Positions 17,331 through 25,329 of a DNA stretch of 64,000 bases are shown here, in pieces (positions within the stretch are counted from its first letter, which is position 1; each line of letters opens with the position of its first letter). The notes under the pieces are model-generated. The model ran no database searches. It was not told where the DNA came from and saw only the letters and a list, made by a program, of their open reading frames with translations. The DNA is from Nonomuraea sp. NEAU-A123 (GTDB lineage Bacteria; Actinomycetota; Actinomycetes; Streptosporangiales; Streptosporangiaceae). A program made the position numbers and the translations under genes. The stretch is taken from assembly GCF_018603905.1 (NCBI RefSeq), contig NZ_JAHFZZ010000007.1, positions 591,161-655,160 on the forward strand. Reading direction: 5' to 3'.

Positions 17331-18124
17331 GCGGGCGAACGGGAAAAGGGCAGGGACTGAGACGTCGCGAGCGCTCGGAAGACGGACGTTCGCTGGCGCC
17401 GAGATCCGGAGCACGCTCGCGGGAGGTACGAGTCCTGTATGTGGCCTGCGAGGGAGAATCCACCGAGCCCGATTACCTGCGATATCTGAACGAGCAATTC
17501 GGGGACGGCGACGGGCAGAGCGGACGGTCCTTTCGGATCCAGCCGGTCTATCGAAAGAATGGAATGACCCCATCTGAGGCCGTCGAAGCAGTGGGTAAGG
17601 CCGCCGCCGAAGACGAGGCCTGGGCTCTTTTCGATCGTGACCAGCATCATGACATCCCGCAGGCGGTCAAAACCGCGGCCGATTCCAGAATCGAACTCGC
17701 GTTCTCGCACCCGTCATTCGACCTGTGGCTGCTGCTGCACTTCCAGGCGTTCGGGGGAGCGCAGAGCGGCAGCAGCAGGATCGTGATCGAGAAGCTGCGG
17801 CAAGCCAAGGGGGCGGGCGCTTTCAAGGACTACGACAAAAGGAACGACAAGAGCATCAAAGGTGCCCGGCGCGATGCTCTGAATGGAAGAGGAGGCCAGG
17901 CGGTGACGCATGCCCAAAGTCTGGTCGCCTCGTGCGCCCATGGTCGCTGCAAGCCTGGCCACGCGAAGACGGAACCGGTTGGTCGCGACGCCGAACCGCA
18001 GACCGCGCAGCAGTGGATGGCCCGCTCCGGGCATGCCCCGGACTGCCAGGTTCTCCAGCGCGACCCATCCACGGATATGTGGCGCCTACTGGTGTCACTG
18101 GGTATTCACACGGACGAAGGCTGA
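17327..18124 (+). CDS. RloB-family protein (AbiLii-like), candidate defence effector
   Basis: The 265-aa protein has the RloB fold marks. The N-terminal YVACEGESTEPDYLRYL at about residue 36 is the signature Glu-containing motif. ALFDRDQHHD at about residue 98 is a DxD-like acidic motif, and SHPSFDLWLLLHF is typical of the family. RloB is related to TOPRIM-like nucleases and is thought to act as the effector beside an RloA ATPase. The GTG start overlaps the RloA stop by four bases (GTGA), implying translational coupling. No restriction-modification genes are nearby, so this is a free-standing RloA-RloB pair of the AbiL kind. Activity is not demonstrated. Confidence 0.82.
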   Translation: MSGRTGKGQGLRRRERSEDGRSLAPRSGARSREVRVLYVACEGESTEPDYLRYLNEQFGDGDGQSGRSFRIQPVYRKNGMTPSEAVEAVGKAAAEDEAWALFDRDQHHDIPQAVKTAADSRIELAFSHPSFDLWLLLHFQAFGGAQSGSSRIVIEKLRQAKGAGAFKDYDKRNDKSIKGARRDALNGRGGQAVTHAQSLVASCAHGRCKPGHAKTEPVGRDAEPQTAQQWMARSGHAPDCQVLQRDPSTDMWRLLVSLGIHTDEG

Positions 18125-18266
18125 GCGACCCAAGAGCCGCATGATCTCGACGGCGCCGGAGGCGGTCGCCACCGTGCCAGCGGCAGTCGCGTCCAACCGG
18201 CACGGCCGGGCAGCGGCAATGGTCAACCGTTCCTGGCCGATTACAACGGGATCGCGTCCCGGGGGT

Positions 18267-18290
18267 GGCGGGGGCCGGCAGGCCCCCGCC
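18267..18290. terminator. hairpin terminator 1
   Basis: GGCGGGGGCC and GGCCCCCGCC form a perfect 10-bp stem around a GGCA loop between convergent genes. Confidence 0.65.
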
Positions 18291-18354
18291 CAAAGGCGAA
18301 GCCCCCCAAGAAGGCAGCCTGAGCGAAAGCGAAGACCATGCTTTTCGGGGGTCG

Positions 18355-18375
18355 AAGGGGGGCGGAGCCCCCCTT
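18355..18375. terminator. hairpin terminator 2
   Basis: AAGGGGGGC and GCCCCCCTT form a perfect 9-bp stem around a GGA loop. The arm ends in AA/TT, giving short T-runs in both directions, which fits a bidirectional terminator. Confidence 0.6.
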
Positions 18376-18433
18376 GGGAAGCGCAGTCCGACCGTCAGGG
18401 AGGCCCGAGCTGGGGGGCTTGGGGGCTTGGGGG

Positions 18434-19147
18434 TTATTTGTTGGTGGGGCTGGCGCTGGGGCTGATGGTTTCCGTCGGGGGCTGGGATTGGGTGCCCTTG
18501 GGCTCGGGTGGGAGGGGGGCCTGGTCCGCCGTGGTGGTGATGGCGTCGGCGCCGCCGCAGCTGGCGCCGGCTTCAGGGGTGTCCGGGCCGTTCTGGTACT
18601 TCTTGATGAACGCCGCGAGCTTCGGGTCGTCGGCCTTGTCCAGCTTGAGCTGGTGGCCCCAGGATGATGCCACGACCGGGGCGGGCAGGTTCGGGTACGG
18701 GCTGACCAGCATGTAGTCCTGCTGGCCCGTCGAGGAGGCCGTCTTCTTCAGCGCGTCGACCTGCGCCTTCGGCAGGTCGGGGCGGTAGGTGATCCAGAGG
18801 GCGCCGTGCTCCAGCGAGTGGACGGCGTGCTCGTTGTGGATGGGCTTGTCGTAGATCGCGCACTGCTGCCAGTAGTTGTTGTGCTCACCACCGACCGGCG
18901 GGGTCTCCTTGTACGTGACCGCGTTCCAGACGTGCTGGCCCGCGTCGTACTTGTAATTGGCCACAGCACCGAGTGACGTCTCCTTGGCCTGCTTGACCAA
19001 GTAGAAACCGACCACTCCGACGAGCAGCACGATGACGAGTCCGCCTGCCCCCCACATCAGCAGCGCGGCGCGGCGCTCCTTGCTCTTCTGCTGCGCTCGC
19101 ATCTTCTGCAGATGCTCGCGGCGCGCCTGCGCCTTCTCCTTCGTCAT
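18434..19147 (-). CDS. DUF3105 membrane-anchored protein
   Basis: The 237-aa protein has a charged cytoplasmic N-terminus (MTKEKAQARREHLQKMRAQ), one transmembrane helix at about residues 28-50 and an extracytoplasmic DUF3105 domain. That domain has the hallmark VHSLEHGALWITYRP, two upstream His in GGEHNNYWQ and YDKPIHNEHAV, and two Cys (QQCAIY, ASCGG). The conserved His cluster suggests metal binding; the family's role is not established. A Pro/Ser/Thr tail ends the protein. GGAGGAACG before the ATG supports the start. It is divergent from a DUF305 gene, a combination common in actinomycetes. Confidence 0.9.
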   Translation of the reverse strand: MTKEKAQARREHLQKMRAQQKSKERRAALLMWGAGGLVIVLLVGVVGFYLVKQAKETSLGAVANYKYDAGQHVWNAVTYKETPPVGGEHNNYWQQCAIYDKPIHNEHAVHSLEHGALWITYRPDLPKAQVDALKKTASSTGQQDYMLVSPYPNLPAPVVASSWGHQLKLDKADDPKLAAFIKKYQNGPDTPEAGASCGGADAITTTADQAPLPPEPKGTQSQPPTETISPSASPTNK

Positions 19148-19268
19148 CGTTCCTCCATCGGCGTGCCAACTCCGGGTCACCCTATGCCCTTGGGCGGTAT
19201 GCGGAGAATAAGAGCGACCTAAGTGCGCGTACCGGCCTCGGCCAAGCGATGGGTACGCTGGACAAGCC

Positions 19269-19910
19269 ATGGAAAAGCCCGCGAAAAATTCGCTGCTCGT
19301 CGCTTGCGCCGTGCTGGTACTCGCCGCAGCGGCGATCTTCCTCGTGTGGGGCCGGGGCGGCACGCCCGGCGATACCTCGGCGGAGGCCGGGTTCGCTCGC
19401 GACATGGCCACGCATCACGCGCAGGCCGTCGACATGTCGTTCACGATCAGGGACAAGACGCAGTCCAAGGACGTCCGCAACCTGGCCTACGACATCATCA
19501 CCACCCAGTCCAACCAGCGGGGCATGTTCATTGGGTGGTTGCAACAGTGGGGGCTCGATCAGGCCACCGACCGGCCGCCGATGGCGTGGATGGCCGAGCA
19601 TGGTCACGGCGGGACGGGCACGGCGACTGTCGCCGCGGGCGGGCTGATGCCGGGCATGGCCACGCCGGACGAGCTGACCAAGCTCAAGGAGTTGCAGGGT
19701 ACGGCGGCCGAAGTGCTCTATCTGCAGCTGATGATCCGCCACCACGAGGGCGGTGTGCAGATGGCCGGGGGGCTGCTGAAGCTGTCCACGCGGGACGAGG
19801 TGGTCAGCATGGCCCAGAAGATCATCAGTGGGCAGACCGGCGAGATCAAGCTCATGACTGAGATGCTCAAGCAGCGCGGCGCGCAGCCGTACCCGACGAT
19901 CCTGAAGTGA
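19269..19910 (+). CDS. DUF305-family exported protein
   Basis: The 213-aa protein has an N-terminal signal anchor (residues 8-28) and two DUF305 ferritin-like helical halves. Each carries the family motif: GFARDMATHHAQAVDMS near the start and YLQLMIRHHEGGVQMA in the second half. Two His-rich segments (EHGHGG, GLMPGMATP) lie in between. DUF305 proteins are extracytoplasmic and often associated with copper handling; metal binding by the HH and Met residues is an inference. It is divergent from the DUF3105 gene, so the two may serve one envelope process. The ATG at 19269 fits the signal anchor. Confidence 0.88.
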   Translation: MEKPAKNSLLVACAVLVLAAAAIFLVWGRGGTPGDTSAEAGFARDMATHHAQAVDMSFTIRDKTQSKDVRNLAYDIITTQSNQRGMFIGWLQQWGLDQATDRPPMAWMAEHGHGGTGTATVAAGGLMPGMATPDELTKLKELQGTAAEVLYLQLMIRHHEGGVQMAGGLLKLSTRDEVVSMAQKIISGQTGEIKLMTEMLKQRGAQPYPTILK

Positions 19911-20029
19911 CCGCGCGACAGCGCGCGACGGGGGCGGGCTGGAGTGAGCGCGCGGGGGCAGGACTGCCCATGAACGCGCGAGACGGGTTCATGGCTGCAG
20001 TGAGCGCGCGAAGCGAGGGCGGGGCCGAG

Positions 20030-21457
20030 ATGAGTGGCGACGCGGTGGTGGTGGGGTCCGGGCCGAACGGGCTCGTCGCGGCCATTCTACTGGCTCAGGC
20101 GGGGCGCGAGGTGGTGCTGCTGGAGGCGGCCGATCAGTTCGGTGGTGGGCTGCGGTCGGCGGAGCTGACGCTGCCTGGGCGGGTGCACGACATGGGTGCG
20201 ACCGTGATGGCGATGGCGCTGGCCTCACCTGCCTTTCGGGAGCTGGGCAAAAGCGGGTCTGCCCCCAAGGAGCCCGTTCTCGGGGCGGTCGAGTTTGTTC
20301 ATCCCGAGGTGGTCGTCGCTCACCCGCTCGACGATCGCCCCGCCGTGCTCGTGCACCGCGATGCCCGCCGTACCGCGGCCGGGTTGGGCCGGGATGCGGC
20401 GGTGTGGCAGGCGACGGTGGGGGCGGCGGCGCGGGCCGGGTTTCCGCTGGTCGATCTGATGCTCAAGCCGCTCGGCCCGTGGGAGCCGCGGCCGAGGGCG
20501 TTCGCGCAGGCGGCCAGGTTCGGGGTGGCGGCAGCGCTGCCTGTCACGACGCTCGCCCGGCGGGCGTTCAGGACCGTCGAGGGGCGGGCGGTGCTCGCGG
20601 GCATGGCCGCCCATTCGATGCTCGACCTGCGGTCGCCCATCACGAGCGGGTACGGCCTGCTGCTGGGCGCCCTGGCCCATCTGGTGGGATGGCCGGTGGT
20701 GAAAGGCGGGTCGCAGGTGCTGGCCGACGCGCTGGTGGCCAGGTTCAGGGCGTTGGGCGGAGTGGCGGTCAGCGGGCACCGGGTACGTCGGCTGGGGGAG
20801 CTGGACGCGGAGACGGTGGTGCTGGATGTGACTCCCCGGCAGCTCCTGGCGATGGCGGAGCTGCCCGCCGGGTATCGCAGGGGGCTGGAGCGCTATCGGT
20901 ACGGGCCCGGGGTGTTCAAGCTGGACTGGGCGCTCGACGGGCCGGTGCCCTGGCGCGATCCGGCGGTGGCGGCAGCCGGCACGGTACATCTCGGGGGGAC
21001 GCTGGAGGAGATCGCGCTCAGCGAGGCCGAGATGGCTCGCGGGCGGCACTCGCCGCGGCCGTACGTGCTGCTCGTGCAGCCGTATGCGGCCGATGACAGC
21101 CGGGGCGGGCATACGTTGTGGGCCTACTGTCATGTGCCGAACGGGTCTCGAGTCGACATGACGGACGCCATCGAGGGACAGATCGAGCGGTTCGCGCCCG
21201 GGTTCCGCGATCGGGTGCTGGCCAGGCACGCGATGGGGCCCGCCGAGTTGGAGGCGGGCAATGCCAACCTGGTGGGTGGCGACATCGGGGGCGGGCTGGC
21301 CAGTCTGGGGCAGTTCGTCCGGCGGCCGGTGTGGTCGGTGGCGCCCTGGCGGACGCCGCTGCCGGGGGTGTTCCTCTGCTCGGCGTCCACGCCACCCGGT
21401 GCCGCGGTACACGGCATGGGCGGCTGGCAGGCCGCCCGCCTCGCACTAAAGCGCTGA
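20030..21457 (+). CDS. FAD-dependent oxidoreductase, phytoene-desaturase-like
   Basis: The 475-aa flavoprotein has an N-terminal Rossmann motif VVGSGPNGLVAAILLAQAG and the second glycine-rich block EAADQFGGGLRS, as in phytoene desaturases and amine oxidases. The C-terminal FAD-binding end is ASTPPGAAVHGMGGWQAARLAL. Members include carotenoid desaturases and many uncharacterised oxidases. No carotenoid gene lies nearby, so the substrate is unknown. The ATG at 20030 begins the conserved fold. The 119 bp before it contain several copies of a GCGCGCGA-rich element without an obvious function. The gene follows DUF305 in the same direction and may be read through from it. Confidence 0.85.
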   Translation: MSGDAVVVGSGPNGLVAAILLAQAGREVVLLEAADQFGGGLRSAELTLPGRVHDMGATVMAMALASPAFRELGKSGSAPKEPVLGAVEFVHPEVVVAHPLDDRPAVLVHRDARRTAAGLGRDAAVWQATVGAAARAGFPLVDLMLKPLGPWEPRPRAFAQAARFGVAAALPVTTLARRAFRTVEGRAVLAGMAAHSMLDLRSPITSGYGLLLGALAHLVGWPVVKGGSQVLADALVARFRALGGVAVSGHRVRRLGELDAETVVLDVTPRQLLAMAELPAGYRRGLERYRYGPGVFKLDWALDGPVPWRDPAVAAAGTVHLGGTLEEIALSEAEMARGRHSPRPYVLLVQPYAADDSRGGHTLWAYCHVPNGSRVDMTDAIEGQIERFAPGFRDRVLARHAMGPAELEAGNANLVGGDIGGGLASLGQFVRRPVWSVAPWRTPLPGVFLCSASTPPGAAVHGMGGWQAARLALKR

Positions 21458-21493
21458 GCCCATCGCCCGCCTCGGGCCAAGGCCCAGAGCGCG

Positions 21494-22540
21494 TCAGCGC
21501 ATCTCCTCCCGGATGGCGGCCGCGAAGGCGTCCACATCCGCTTCCGTGGTGTCGAAGGCGCACATCCACCGCACCTCCCCCGTCGCCTCGTTCCAGGTGT
21601 AGAACCGGAACCGCTTCTGCAGCCGCTCCGTCACCTCACGCGGCAGCACCGCGAACACCGCGTTCGCCTCCACCGGCCGCGGCAGCTCGACACCGGGGAT
21701 GTCGCGGACCGCCGCCGCCAGCCGCTGCCCCATGGCGTTGGCCTGGCGGGCGTTGCGCAGCCACAGGTCGCCGGAGAGCAGCGCCTCGAACTGGGCGGAC
21801 ACGAACCGCATCTTCGACGACAGCTGCATGAACGTCTTGCGGAGGTAGTCGACCCCGGTGGCCGCCTCAGGGTTGAGCACCACAACCGCCTCGCCGTACA
21901 GCAGGCCGATCTTGGTGCCGCCGAAGGAGAGGACGTCGACGCCCGCGTCGGTGGTCAGCGCGCGCATCGGGACGTCGAGAGCGGCGGCGGCGTTCGTGAG
22001 GCGGGAGCCGTCGAGGTGGACGAGGAGTCCCCGGTCGTGCGCGTGGGCGCAGACGGCCGCGATCTCCTCGGGGGTGTAGAGGGTGCCGAGTTCGGTGGTG
22101 TTGGAGATGGACACCACGCGCGGCTGAGGGCGGTGGACGTCGCCGAAGCCCCAGGCCTGGCGGTCGATCAGCTCGGGAGTGAGCTTGCCGTCGGGCGTGG
22201 GTACGGTCAGCAGCTTGATGCCGCCCACGACCTCCGGCGCGCCGCCCTCGTCGGTGTGGATGTGGGCGCTCTCGGGGCAGATGACCGCCTCCCAGTGGGC
22301 GGTCATGGCGCGGAGCGAGACGACGTTCGCGGCGGTGCCGTTGAACACCGGCCACGCCTGCGCCCGCTCGCCGAAGTGCCGCTGGAAGACCTCGCGCAGG
22401 GCCTCGGTGTAGACGTCGTCACCGTAGGCGATCTGGTGGCCGCCGTTGGCGTCGGCGATGGCGCGCAGGATCTCCGGGTGCACCCCCGCGTAGTTGTCGC
22501 TGGCGAAGCTTTTGAGCTGAGGGTCGTGCCGGGAGATCAC
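21494..22540 (-). CDS. low-specificity threonine aldolase
   Basis: The 348-aa PLP enzyme has fold-type I features: FASDNYAGVHPEI at the N-terminus, FNGTAANVVSLRA, ICPESAHIHTDEGGAPE, HLDGSRLTNAA and the Schiff-base Lys in SFGGTKIGLLYGEAV. It cleaves L-threonine or allo-threonine to glycine and acetaldehyde, possibly also other beta-hydroxy amino acids. The GTG start overlaps the stop of the upstream SDR gene by four bases (GTGA). This makes it the last gene of an operon DUF6421-SDR-threonine aldolase. Confidence 0.92.
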   Translation of the reverse strand: MISRHDPQLKSFASDNYAGVHPEILRAIADANGGHQIAYGDDVYTEALREVFQRHFGERAQAWPVFNGTAANVVSLRAMTAHWEAVICPESAHIHTDEGGAPEVVGGIKLLTVPTPDGKLTPELIDRQAWGFGDVHRPQPRVVSISNTTELGTLYTPEEIAAVCAHAHDRGLLVHLDGSRLTNAAAALDVPMRALTTDAGVDVLSFGGTKIGLLYGEAVVVLNPEAATGVDYLRKTFMQLSSKMRFVSAQFEALLSGDLWLRNARQANAMGQRLAAAVRDIPGVELPRPVEANAVFAVLPREVTERLQKRFRFYTWNEATGEVRWMCAFDTTEADVDAFAAAIREEMR

Positions 22541-23166
22541 TGAGTGAGGTCCAATCGGGTGCCGTTGAGCTGGGCGGCGGGCCGGTCGTAGAGGTCGCCG
22601 ATCGCCTCCGCCAGCGTATTGACGTCAGTGAACCCGGCAAAACGGGCGTCCGGCTTGGCGGCGCGCATGGCGTCGTTCACCAGGGCCTTGACGACCAGGA
22701 TGACCGCCGCGCTGCCGGTGTCCTTCAGTGCGTCGGCGAGGGCGAGGGTCCACGCCTCCGCGGCCGCCTTGGCCGCCGCGTAGGGGGCGCCGCCCGCCGT
22801 GGGGTGCTCGGCCGCCTTGGCGGAGACGATCACGAACCGGCCGTTCGGGCCCTTGCGCAGCAGCGGCTCGAAGGCCAGCGAGACGTGCTGGAGCGTGCGG
22901 ATCAGCAGGGCGTGCAGGGCGTCCCAGTCGGCGAGGTCGGTCTCGGCGAACGAGTTCGCGCCGCGCCAGCCACCGACCAGGTGCACCACCCCGTCGACGT
23001 GGCCGTGCTCGGCGGAGATCCGGTCCGCGAGCGCCTGTACGGCCGCGCGGTCGAGGAGGTCGACGTCGTCCCTGCCAACGCCGATCACAGTGTGCCCATT
23101 TTTCCGGAAAAATCCGGAAACGGCCTGGCCAGTGGGCCCGCCGGCACCCGTAACCAGAATGATCAT
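22537..23166 (-). CDS. short-chain dehydrogenase/reductase
   Basis: The 209-aa SDR has the nucleotide motif VTGAGGPTGQA, an HLVGGW block in place of NNAG, a Ser in IVSAKAAEH and the catalytic YAAAK. It is short for a classical SDR (about 250), mainly at the C-terminus. It starts at an ATG overlapping the stop of the DUF6421 gene by four bases (ATGA) and is coupled to threonine aldolase at its end. The substrate is unknown. Oxidation of a hydroxy-acid linked to the threonine aldolase reaction is one possibility. Confidence 0.88.
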   Translation of the reverse strand: MIILVTGAGGPTGQAVSGFFRKNGHTVIGVGRDDVDLLDRAAVQALADRISAEHGHVDGVVHLVGGWRGANSFAETDLADWDALHALLIRTLQHVSLAFEPLLRKGPNGRFVIVSAKAAEHPTAGGAPYAAAKAAAEAWTLALADALKDTGSAAVILVVKALVNDAMRAAKPDARFAGFTDVNTLAEAIGDLYDRPAAQLNGTRLDLTQ

Positions 23167-25241
23167 GCCCGGATCCCCCTAGTCGATTCGACCACTTCGC
23201 CCAGCTTACGGCGCAGTGCCTCATAGAACATGCTCAGCGGGAACTCGTCCGGCAGCACCGCGTCCACCTTGGCCTTCTGCTCCTCCGGCAGCGCCTGGAT
23301 CCCCTTGGCCCAGGTCGATCCGGGGTTCGGCTCGACGTACCCGCTCACCAGCTCGTACGCCGCCAGCCAGTGCGCCAGCTTGGACCGGTCGATGCTGTCC
23401 CGGTACAGCTTCTCGACCTCGCCCCGCAGGTCGGCCACGCCGCCCGCCACGCGCGCCCAGTCGACCGTGAGCCGGTTGTCGGTCCACCGCACCACGTCGT
23501 TGCGGTGCAGGTACGCGAAGAGCAACTGCCCGCCGAGCCCGTCGTAGTTACGCACCCGCTCACCGGTGATCGGGAAACGGAACAGCCGGTCGAACAGGAT
23601 CGCGTGCTGAACGTACCGCGCGTGCGGCACGCCCTTCTCCTCCAGCCGTACGGCCTCGCCGAACGCGGTCAGGTCACAGCGCAGCTCTTCGAGCGAGTAC
23701 AGCCAGTACGGCATGCGCTGCTTGATCATGAACGGGTCGAACGGCAGGTCACCGTGGCTGTGGGTACGGTCGTGGATCAGGTCCCACATGACGAAGGTGT
23801 CCTGGGCCAGCCGCTGCGACTCCAGCAGCCGGGCCGCGTCGGGCGGCAGGTCGAGTTTGAGCGTCGCGGTGGCCGCCGTGGCGACCCGCCGGAACCTGGC
23901 GGCCTCCCGGTCGGCGAAGATGCCGCCCCAGGTGAACCGCTCCGGCGCCTGCCGTACGGCGACGGTCTCGGGGAAGAGCACGGCCGAGTGGGTGTCGTAG
24001 CCGGAGGTGAAGTCCTCGAAGGCGATCGGCACGAACATCGGGTTGTCGTAGCCGGACGACTCCAGCTCGGCCAGCCAGTCCGGCCAGATCGTGCGGAGCC
24101 AGACGGCCTCCAGGTTGCGGTCCGGGTTGCCGTTCTGGGTGTACATGGGGAAGACGACCAGGTGCTCCAGGCCGTCCACCCGCTGGGTGTCGGGGTGGAA
24201 CAGCTGAAGGGAGTCCAGGAAGTCCGGTACGCCCAGGTCCTGGGCGATCCACTTGGCCAGGTCGTCGCGGACCGCTGCCAGGTAGGCGGCGTCCTGGGGG
24301 AAATACGGCGTGATCTCGGCCAGTTTGCCGCCGATCGTGGCCACCAGCTCCTTGGCCCGGGGCTTGTCGGCGGGCACCGAGCCGTCCTTGACCTGGAGCG
24401 GGCGCAGTTCCTCGACCGTCGCCTTGAGGTCGGCGAACAGGCTCGCCTTGCGCTCGTCCCGGGAGACGGCGGCGCTGTCGTCCGGCACGCGGGCCGCCCA
24501 GGTGACCACGTTCCCCCACAGCGCGCGGTGATCGAGGTCCTCGATCGAGTCGTCACCGAACAGGTCCGAGTCGGCGAACACCACCACCCGGCCCCGCCCG
24601 TGCCGCACCGCGACGGCCAGCGCCGCACCCGCCGGATCCGCGCTCGCCGAGCTGGTGAACAGCACGGTCGCGTCCACACCACCGGAGGCCGGGTCCGCGA
24701 GGGTCAGCACGCCGGAGCGGTAGAAGCAGGCGGCCTTGACCCCGGCCAGCAGCCCGTCGCTAGTGGCCCGCTCGCCGAGCACCCAGGTGGCCACCCCGCG
24801 GTGCGCGTGGCCGGGGTCCCGCACGGTGGTGTGCTCGACGCCCACCCCGAACCGTCCCAGCAACTCGGCCAGGTTGTTGCCGTACTTGTCCTGCTCCTCC
24901 TCGGCCAGCACGACCAGCCCGCCGCCACCCGCCACGAACGCCTCCACGGCGTCGATCTCGGCGGCCGAGAACACGGGACTCCCCTGCCCCGTGGTGCGCT
25001 CCCACCGTTCCCCCGACGGATGCGCGATGACCAGGACGTCCTGCTCCTGGAGCGTTCCCGCGTCGAGCGGGCCCGCCAGCCGGGCCGTCACCGTGTGCCC
25101 AAGACGCCGCAGCAGCTCGGCCGCGCGGGCGTAGCTGTTGTCGTCGGGGTGCGCGGGGTTGATGGCCTCCGCGACATCACGCCGGATGGTCCACGACTCG
25201 CTGTGGGCCTCGTCGAAGAGCACCCTGGGGAACGCTTGCAT
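23163..25241 (-). CDS. DUF6421-family protein
   Basis: The 692-aa cytosolic protein lacks signal peptide or membrane segments. The first 250 residues look like a class-I-glutamine-amidotransferase/ThuA-type alpha/beta fold (VLVIAHPSGERWE, FVAGGGGLVVLAEEE, RVVVFADSDLFGD). The C-terminal 440 residues are a large helical domain with LIHDRTHSHGDLPFDPFMIKQRMPYW (cited in parts: HDRTHSHGD then FMIKQR), whose clustered His/Asp suggest a metal site. I match it to DUF6421 from memory of actinobacterial genomes, where it travels with an SDR. The function is unknown. It is the first gene of a three-gene operon. GGGAG precedes the ATG. Confidence 0.7.
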   Translation of the reverse strand: MQAFPRVLFDEAHSESWTIRRDVAEAINPAHPDDNSYARAAELLRRLGHTVTARLAGPLDAGTLQEQDVLVIAHPSGERWERTTGQGSPVFSAAEIDAVEAFVAGGGGLVVLAEEEQDKYGNNLAELLGRFGVGVEHTTVRDPGHAHRGVATWVLGERATSDGLLAGVKAACFYRSGVLTLADPASGGVDATVLFTSSASADPAGAALAVAVRHGRGRVVVFADSDLFGDDSIEDLDHRALWGNVVTWAARVPDDSAAVSRDERKASLFADLKATVEELRPLQVKDGSVPADKPRAKELVATIGGKLAEITPYFPQDAAYLAAVRDDLAKWIAQDLGVPDFLDSLQLFHPDTQRVDGLEHLVVFPMYTQNGNPDRNLEAVWLRTIWPDWLAELESSGYDNPMFVPIAFEDFTSGYDTHSAVLFPETVAVRQAPERFTWGGIFADREAARFRRVATAATATLKLDLPPDAARLLESQRLAQDTFVMWDLIHDRTHSHGDLPFDPFMIKQRMPYWLYSLEELRCDLTAFGEAVRLEEKGVPHARYVQHAILFDRLFRFPITGERVRNYDGLGGQLLFAYLHRNDVVRWTDNRLTVDWARVAGGVADLRGEVEKLYRDSIDRSKLAHWLAAYELVSGYVEPNPGSTWAKGIQALPEEQKAKVDAVLPDEFPLSMFYEALRRKLGEVVESTRGIRA

Positions 25242-25329
25242 GAAATATCTCCCGCCATAACCGTCTTCTAGCGGAAAATATACATATAGCCCAGCCCAAA
25301 ACCGACAATCCAGTCCGCATGGTGAGATA

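Larger units (their letters stand above)
18125..18433. other. non-coding stretch between rloB-like and DUF3105 genes
   Basis: About 309 bp separate two convergent genes. The stretch holds two perfect hairpins, listed separately, and G-runs, with no plausible gene. It looks like a double terminator region. Confidence 0.6.

Noticed and set aside
19911..20029. GCGCGCGA-rich short repeats before the FAD enzyme gene
   Set aside because: The copies are short, irregular and expected in very GC-rich intergenic DNA, so no function is claimed.
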